This document shows, one piece after another, positions 58,345-64,000 of a DNA stretch of 64,000 nucleotides. The position numbers and the translations under genes were made by a program. The notes under the pieces are model-generated. The model was given only the letters and a program-made list of their open reading frames with translations. It was not told the origin of the DNA and searched no databases. This DNA comes from Apium graveolens (taxonomy: Eukaryota; Streptophyta; Magnoliopsida; Apiales; Apiaceae): positions 120,115,797 through 120,179,796 of the forward strand of contig NC_133652.1 in assembly GCF_009905375.1 (NCBI RefSeq), given 5' to 3'. How positions within the stretch are numbered: the stretch's first letter is position 1; each line of letters begins with the position of its first letter.

Positions 58345-58388
58345 AAAGAATCCAATAGACACCAAATGGGTATTCAAAAACAAGATGA
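58301..58388 (+). repeat. 44-bp tandem duplication in B pol
   Basis: The block starting aaagaatccaatagacacca occurs at 58301 and again at 58345, period 44 bp. 44 is not a multiple of three, so it shifts the pol frame and explains the break. Confidence 0.88.
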
Positions 58389-59755
58389 ATGAAAATGACA
58401 TAGTAGTCAGGAACAAAGCTAGATTGGTTGCTAAGGGCTATTGTCAACAAGAAGGAATAGATTTTGATGAAACATTTGCTCGTGTTGCAAGACTTAAAGC
58501 CATCAGAATCTTCTTAGCCTATTCAGCCCATGCCAATTTCAAGATCTATCAAATGGATGTCAAAAGTGTCTTTCTAAATGGAGATTTGGAGGAGGAAGTC
58601 TATGTTAGTCAACCTCCTGGTTTTGAAGATCCAAATTTTCCAGAACATGTCTATTATCTTTTGAAAGCACTTTATGGATTGAAGCAAGCACCTAGAGCCT
58701 GGTATGACACTTTATCAAAGTTCCTTTTGGAAAATTATTTCACAAGAGGTACTGTAGATAAAACTTTATTCTTTAGAAATGTTAATGGCTCTAGTATACT
58801 TGTTCAAATTTATGTAGATGATATTATTTTTGGCTCTACAGATGAGAAACTTTGCAAAAAGTTTGCCAAATTAATGCAAAGTAAGTATGAAATGAGTATG
58901 ATGGGAGAACTAACTTACTTTCTTGGTTTGCAAGTTAAGCAAGTTAGTGATGGAATATTCATTAGTCAAACTAAATATATTTTTGATCTTTTAAAGAAGT
59001 TTGATCTAATGGATTGCACATCTGCAAAAACTCCCATGGCTACTGCAACTAAGCTTGAATTAAATATTACTGAAAAGTCTGTAGATATTTCAAGTTATAG
59101 GGGCATGGTTGGCTCACTTCTGTACTTAACAGCTAGTAGGCCAGATATAATGTTGGCTACATGTTTATGTGCTAGATTTCAGGCCGATCCTAGAGAATCT
59201 CACTTAATAGCTATTAAGAGAATTTTCAGACATCTCAAGGGAACATCAAAACTTGGCATTTGGTACCCTAGAGATTCTGGTTTTGATCTAACTGGTTATT
59301 CAGATGCAGATTATGCAGGTTGTAGAATTGATAGAAAAAGTACAACAGGAACCTGCTAATTTCTAGGAAACAAGCTTGTGTCCTGGTTCAATAAAAAGCA
59401 AAATTCAGTTTCTACTTCTACAGCTGAAGCTGAATATATTGTTGCTGGCAGTTGCTGTGCACAGATTTTATGGATGAAAAATCAATCGCTAGACTATGGT
59501 TTGTAAGTTGAGAGGATTCCTATTTTCTGTGATAACACAAGTGCAATTGTCATCACTGAAAATCCAGTACAACATTCAAGGACAAAGCACATAGATATCA
59601 AGTACCATTTCATAAGGGAACATGTAATGAATGGTACTGTGGAACTACATTTTGTTCCAAGTGAGAAGCAACTTGCAGATATCTTTACCAAGCCACTGGA
59701 TGAATCCACCTTTTCAAGGTTGGTAAGTGAGTTAGGTATGCTTAATTATTCTTAA
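58345..59755 (+). pseudogene. Element B reverse transcriptase and RNase H
   Basis: Reverse transcriptase with [31 protein letters not shown], and the catalytic YVDDIIFGS near 58813-58840; then [13 protein letters not shown] and [20 protein letters not shown]. RNase [17 protein letters not shown], then TAA at 59357-59359 and TAA at 59504-59506, both at codons that are CAA in A. The frame goes on through STSTAEAEYIVAGSCCAQIL and TRTKHID-like blocks to the true pol stop at 59753-59755. Confidence 0.92.
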
Positions 59756-60273
59756 ATCTATATGAGATAATTTGCAAGTTGACATGCAGCCAGAAATTTA
59801 ATTGATTTTTAAATCTTGGATGAAATTTTGGCTAAGTCAAAATTTACATCTCGACGGATGATCTTTATCCATCGAGTTTGATCATCCATCGATATACTAT
59901 TTGCTAATAAAAATCAATTATTTTTCTGGAATATTTTATGACTCGATGCATAACAGTCTATCCTCATCCGTCGAATTATCTTAATCTCAGCTGTTAATTC
60001 CTTGAACATTATCCATCGAGTATACTTATAGTTTGTAAGCATAACACGACGGATAATGGGTGGAATTTTTACAGTTTATTTTTAAATGGCTATTTTAGGC
60101 AATTTTAATTGGTTACTTTATTTTACTTTATTATTTTTAGCAGTTATTTTTGAGATAGTATAAAAGCTATTTCATTTCAATTGTTTTTCTTTTATCATTC
60201 TCAAATCAACTGCTCCAATTTCTTTCTCTTTCAAAGCACTTACTCTTTCTCTTCAAGCTCTCATTCTCTAACA
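59756..60273 (+). promoter_or_regulatory. Element B region between pol and ORF3, with TATA box
   Basis: 518 bp. Clustered motif copies (ctcgacggatgatc, catccgtcgaatt) lie at 59850-60060. TATA-like agtataaaagct has its TATA at 60159-60166, 108 bp before the ORF3 ATG exactly as in A. The leader is C/T-rich (ctctttcaaagcacttactc), like many plant 5' leaders. Candidate internal promoter for ORF3. Confidence 0.55.
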
Positions 60274-63200
60274 ATGGCGCCCGTTGTCAAGATTATGTCT
60301 CAAACTGGGTTTATTTATGAGAAGAACAATTTCACTGAACTAGTAAACAAGGGTATTCAGCAATCTGGTGACTATCACAAGATGATGGACTTTGTGAAGA
60401 ATTGCAAGCTTAACTATATCATGCTGGAATCTCCCACAATCTTTTGTGAAGTTGTTGAAGAGATGTGGACCACTGCTATATACAACTCAACAGATAAGAC
60501 CATCACTCTAACCATTAAGGTAAAGAATTATGTATCAATAGTGATGTTATAAAAGCATGTTTCAAGATTCCCGATAACAATGTGACCTCACCACACACTG
60601 ACACTGATATAATCAATATGCTTAATTCCATGAACTATGCTCTTTCTACTTTTAAGTTAAGTGACATTAGGAGATTAGGTCTTAGGAAAGAATGGAGTTT
60701 TATGTGTGATATAGTGACAATGCTATTTTCAGGTAAAGTCAGTAATTTTGATTCAGTCAATATCTCCATGCTTAACATGCTTTACATGCTAGTTACAGAT
60801 AAGTTCTAAAATTTCAGTGACCTTGTCTTGTTTGAGTTGGGTTTCAAACTAGGAGAGTTAAATAAGAGAGGTAAAAATGTGTATTATGCTAGATTCTTTA
60901 TGATGTTAGCTACTTATCTCTCTGAGGTTATTGTGCTTGAGAATCCTAACAACAAATTAGATTGTTGGGTCCAAAAGAGAAGGCTCATTGCAGATTTGAA
61001 CAGGGCCAATCATCACAAGGAGGTGCCACTATTCTATTTCCCTGTAATGAAAACACCTCAGGTAGTGAGGTAAGTTCATCTATCCCTACGACTATTCTAA
61101 CCTCACTAATTTCTTTGAGTTCAAGTGTGGCTATGGCAACTGTGTCAATGACCCAACAGTTGCCTACCCAAGCTACCAAACCTGCAAATATTTCAAAACC
61201 CAAATCAAAGAAAGCCCCTTCCGGTATCTCTCAAAAGATGCCAGTTGTAAAATCCACCAAAACCAAAGAGGGGAGTGTGCAGGTGGGTAAGAAAGGTGAG
61301 GGAAGGGGTGAACATAAAAGAAACCCTAAGGATAAGGATAGAAAGTTGATTGGTTCCCAGCCTAGCCACACTGCAGTTTCCCAACAAACTGCAGTGCTTA
61401 AAAAGGATAAAAGCTCATTTCTAGCTGCATCCTCCCAAAAGGATGTAGTTATTGAACAAAGCTCTCAACCAAGAGCACATGCCAAAAGGGTTAGGGACAC
61501 AAGCTCACCCCAAACTTATGCCAGAAAGAAGAAATCTAAAACCCTTGGGGATGCACAGGGTACACACACTGTGCAAACTGGTGCTAAAGACACAGTCACT
61601 GCACCTTCACAAATTCAGTTTGATGTGACTCCAATAAATGTGGAGTCATTGCCAAAATCTCTAGTAATAGAAGCACCTCAAACACCAAACTCACCCACAA
61701 ACTCACTGGATGTGGATATGATAAACACATCAATTCCCGATTCCCCTTCTTTAACTTTGTTGGGGAAGCCAAAATCTAGTGCAACAGCTAAAATCTAGTG
61801 CAACTGAGCATCATCTTTTAGATGATTTGTTGGCTCACTTGCCCATTCTTTCAGGAACTGTTGAATCATTTGTGCCCAAAATATCTTCAATCAGCACATA
61901 GTCCACAATAGTTTCCATTCCTAGTTCATTCATTTCTACTCTCTCGATGGATATTGCTCATCCGTCGAGTAGTGATTGTATCTCGACGGATAAGCTTAAC
62001 AGCAGTTATCCGTCGGATAGCAAAACCACTCACCCAATGGATATCACTCATCCGTCGAGTATCTCTGCACAGCTTCAAACTTCATTTATTTCAAGTGCGG
62101 AAGAATTAGTCGTTGTACATTCACTATTAGGATTGAGAGAGAAGAGTGTTATAAGTGAAAGTCTGGTTTGCTCCCTGAAAAAAGGAGAGGAAATGAGTGA
62201 AATTATGCAATCCATTTCTTCAGGATTGGCAAAAGAAAGTGAGAGGAGTCCCACCTTAGATGGTGAAGGTGAGGGTGTGAGGGTGGGGAGCCAGGGTGAG
62301 ACCCTGATGCAATAAAAGAGAGAAAATGAGAGAAATGCAGGTACTGGAGCTATACGGATGGATGTTATTGCTAGTGAGTCAATGAATGTCCAGGATGCAG
62401 ACAGGGAGGGACTACCTCAGCAACCTAAAGCTGTTATAGATTCCACCTCCCTTGATGCTGAGGCATTTACTCACCCTGTTCCAGCTTATCAACTTATAGC
62501 TGAACAGGGAAATGACAATGCAGAAAGGATGCTCAATCTGGTGCATACCACACAGTCTATGCTAAGAGCTAAGGATGCCATCACAGCTTTGCCCTCTACA
62601 GCTGGTGATGTGGACTATGAGACTGGTGGCTCAGCTGATTTCTTTGATGATGAAAGTGGGGATAGTGAAGATGAATCAATGGACATAGGGGGAGAAGTAG
62701 GTTCCGGTTTAAGATCAGGTATGCCATCATGGGCATTTTCAAAGCACTGTGATGAGCACTACTTCAAGATAACCCTGATCCAACTAATCAATCAGACAAA
62801 TACTGCTCTTCAAACCACTACAAATGCCAGCACCAAGAAGCTCCTTCAGGCACATCTAGCCTCTCTGTAACTTCAATAAATTCAAGGCTTCCAACATACT
62901 AGGGATGTAAACACCATCAAGGGTGATATTGAGGAGATGAAGAAGGCCATATCAGAAAAGATGGATTCTAAGCTTCCAGAAGCTACAATGCTTGACATCA
63001 AGAGACAATTAAGGAAAAATTCTGATCTTGCAACCAAGATAGATGCCTTGGATACAAGAATGTCATCCATGGAAGCATCTTTAACAACCATTCATCTTCA
63101 TCAAGCCCAACAGACAGATTTACTTCAAAAACTGGTGGTTGCTCAAACCCCCTCCTCTACTCAACTTGATGATAAAAAAAATGGGGGAGAAAGGACCAAG

Positions 63201-64000
63201 TGAGGGGGAGAAGCTTCAAATTCAAATGAGTAAAGTAATTGTGCCTTCAGTTACTATCTCAAAGCCACCCGTTACAAACAGTATAGATCTAATAAATGCA
63301 GCAGCAGCCAACATTATAGCAGCTGAAATGAAGTAGTTGAAGCCAATTAACTGGGATATGATTGATGAGGATATACAAAAGAAGTTTGGACTAGTCACTG
63401 AGCCAGTAAAGTCAGCCATCCATCACTCTCAAGTCAAGAAAATTAATGTGAATGAGATGAGCATGAACTATCTGGAAAGGGGACAGTCATCCTGCATCAA
63501 ATCTCCAAAGGCTGAAATAATTCTGAAACCAAGGGTGAATTATCCAAAACTATCATTGAAGAACCCTTTGGATACTGTGTATGAGACACCTAAGCCTGAT
63601 GAAAGAAGCTTCTATCAAGGTCAATTGCTTTCTACAAAGATCCAGCTGATTCAGCTTCCAAAAGGAGAATTGCTAAAATTTTCAGGAATGGGAAAGAAAT
63701 TTGTGTGGTGGCTGGACATCCTCAATTTGCTCAAGTAAAGAGAGAAGAAAGGGCTAGATTGAAGCAGGAAAAGAAGCAAGCTCCTCTATATGCTAAAAAG
63801 GCTAAACAAAAGAAAGAGCAAATTGCTATCTTGGCCAAGCTACATGATGTAAATTCATCACAACAAATTCCTGCTCAACCATCTGATATCATTGAATCTC
63901 AAGATCCAAAGAAGCAAGCTGAACAATAGAAGAAATATCCAAGAATCAAGGAATTGGCTAAAAGAACCAAAAGGAAACTGGACATTGTTGATAAGGAATT
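60274..64000 (+). pseudogene. Element B ORF3 (accessory ORF downstream of pol), runs off window
   Basis: Starts MAPVVKIMSQTGFIYEKNN. N-terminal domain as in A (VEEMWTTAIYNSTDKTITLT; WVQKRRL), then a Lys/Ser/Pro-rich part (61100-61560). A long Ser/Thr-rich part absent from A (61560-62440) includes the recurring motif at 61940-62062. ...AEAFTHPVPAYQLIAEQGN, an acidic patch, a coiled coil (LDIKRQLRKNSDLATKIDAL, 62985-63060) and a Lys-rich coiled coil (63705-63830) complete the visible part. Breaks: frame change near 60525, TAA 60807-60809, frame change near 61060, TAG 61796-61798 at a short duplication (aaaatctagtgcaac twice), TAG 61899-61901, TAA 62313-62315, 62868-62870, TGA 63201-63203. Function unknown; no signal peptide or membrane span. 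Confidence 0.8.

Larger units (their letters stand above)
44999..64000 (+). mobile_element. Element B: Sirevirus-like copia element, runs off window
   Basis: 5' LTR 44999-46050, primer-binding site 46053-46064, gag (46112-48086), insertion G (48087-55922), rest of gag-pol (55928-59755), internal promoter-like region, then ORF3 from 60274 past the end. It is a close relative of A in the other orientation. Its 3' LTR is outside the window. Confidence 0.95.

Noticed and set aside
60274..64000. ORF3 as an envelope gene
   Set aside because: Right position for env-like ORFs, but no signal peptide, fusion-like hydrophobic stretch or membrane helix is visible.

Overview
This window is intergenic, repeat-filled DNA of a flowering plant. 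Almost every base belongs to nested long terminal repeat (LTR) retrotransposons; I found no host gene and no tRNA or rRNA gene. The mix is Ty3/gypsy chromoviruses of a Tekay-like type with 3.4-4.0 kb LTRs, plus Ty1/copia Sirevirus-like elements with ~1.05 kb LTRs and an extra third ORF. That fits a large-genome eudicot, perhaps an asterid; the genus cannot be told from the sequence.

Layout. Left nest: the end of gypsy element E (+, 2-412) runs into its 3' LTR (413-~2452), which resumes at 40783-42554 because copia element A (-, ~2500-40782) inserted into it. A is itself split by gypsy C (-, 6011-~19399) in its third ORF and by gypsy D (-, 21281-33982, 5-bp target duplication tgcaa) at the very end of pol. 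Between the nests lie an unassigned AT-rich stretch (42555-~43310) and a broken copia pol fragment F (+, ~43311-44560). Right nest: copia element B (+, 44999 to beyond the window end), whose gag second zinc knuckle is interrupted at 48087-55922 by insertion G. G is a 7.8 kb palindrome of two inverted gypsy LTRs flanked by a 5-bp target duplication (gtggt).

How the parts work. C and D carry gag-protease and reverse transcriptase-RNase H-integrase-chromodomain; A and B carry copia-order gag-protease-integrase-reverse transcriptase-RNase H and then ORF3, which has its own conserved TATA box and leader. All polyproteins are broken by stops or small indels, so all copies look inactive, although LTR pairs and palindrome arms are only about 1.6-2% different where I counted by eye.

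Main novelties. (1) Three chromovirus LTR types (C, E, G) have a tiny ORF at the same place, 9 nt after an 'AG', whose N-terminus resembles the histone H3 tail; C starts MVRFKQTARKT, with an exact KQTARK. Each ends at a phase-0 splice-donor-like AG|GTAGA. In C, and as an ATG-less counterpart in D, it could be spliced in frame over the primer-binding site to a leader ORF upstream of gag. (2) The palindromic LTR-LTR insertion G has a piece of primer-binding site at its centre. (3) ORF3 has a promoter-like upstream region conserved in A and B. (4) A short DNA motif around ATCCGTCGAG recurs throughout the copia elements, including in coding linkers in different reading frames.
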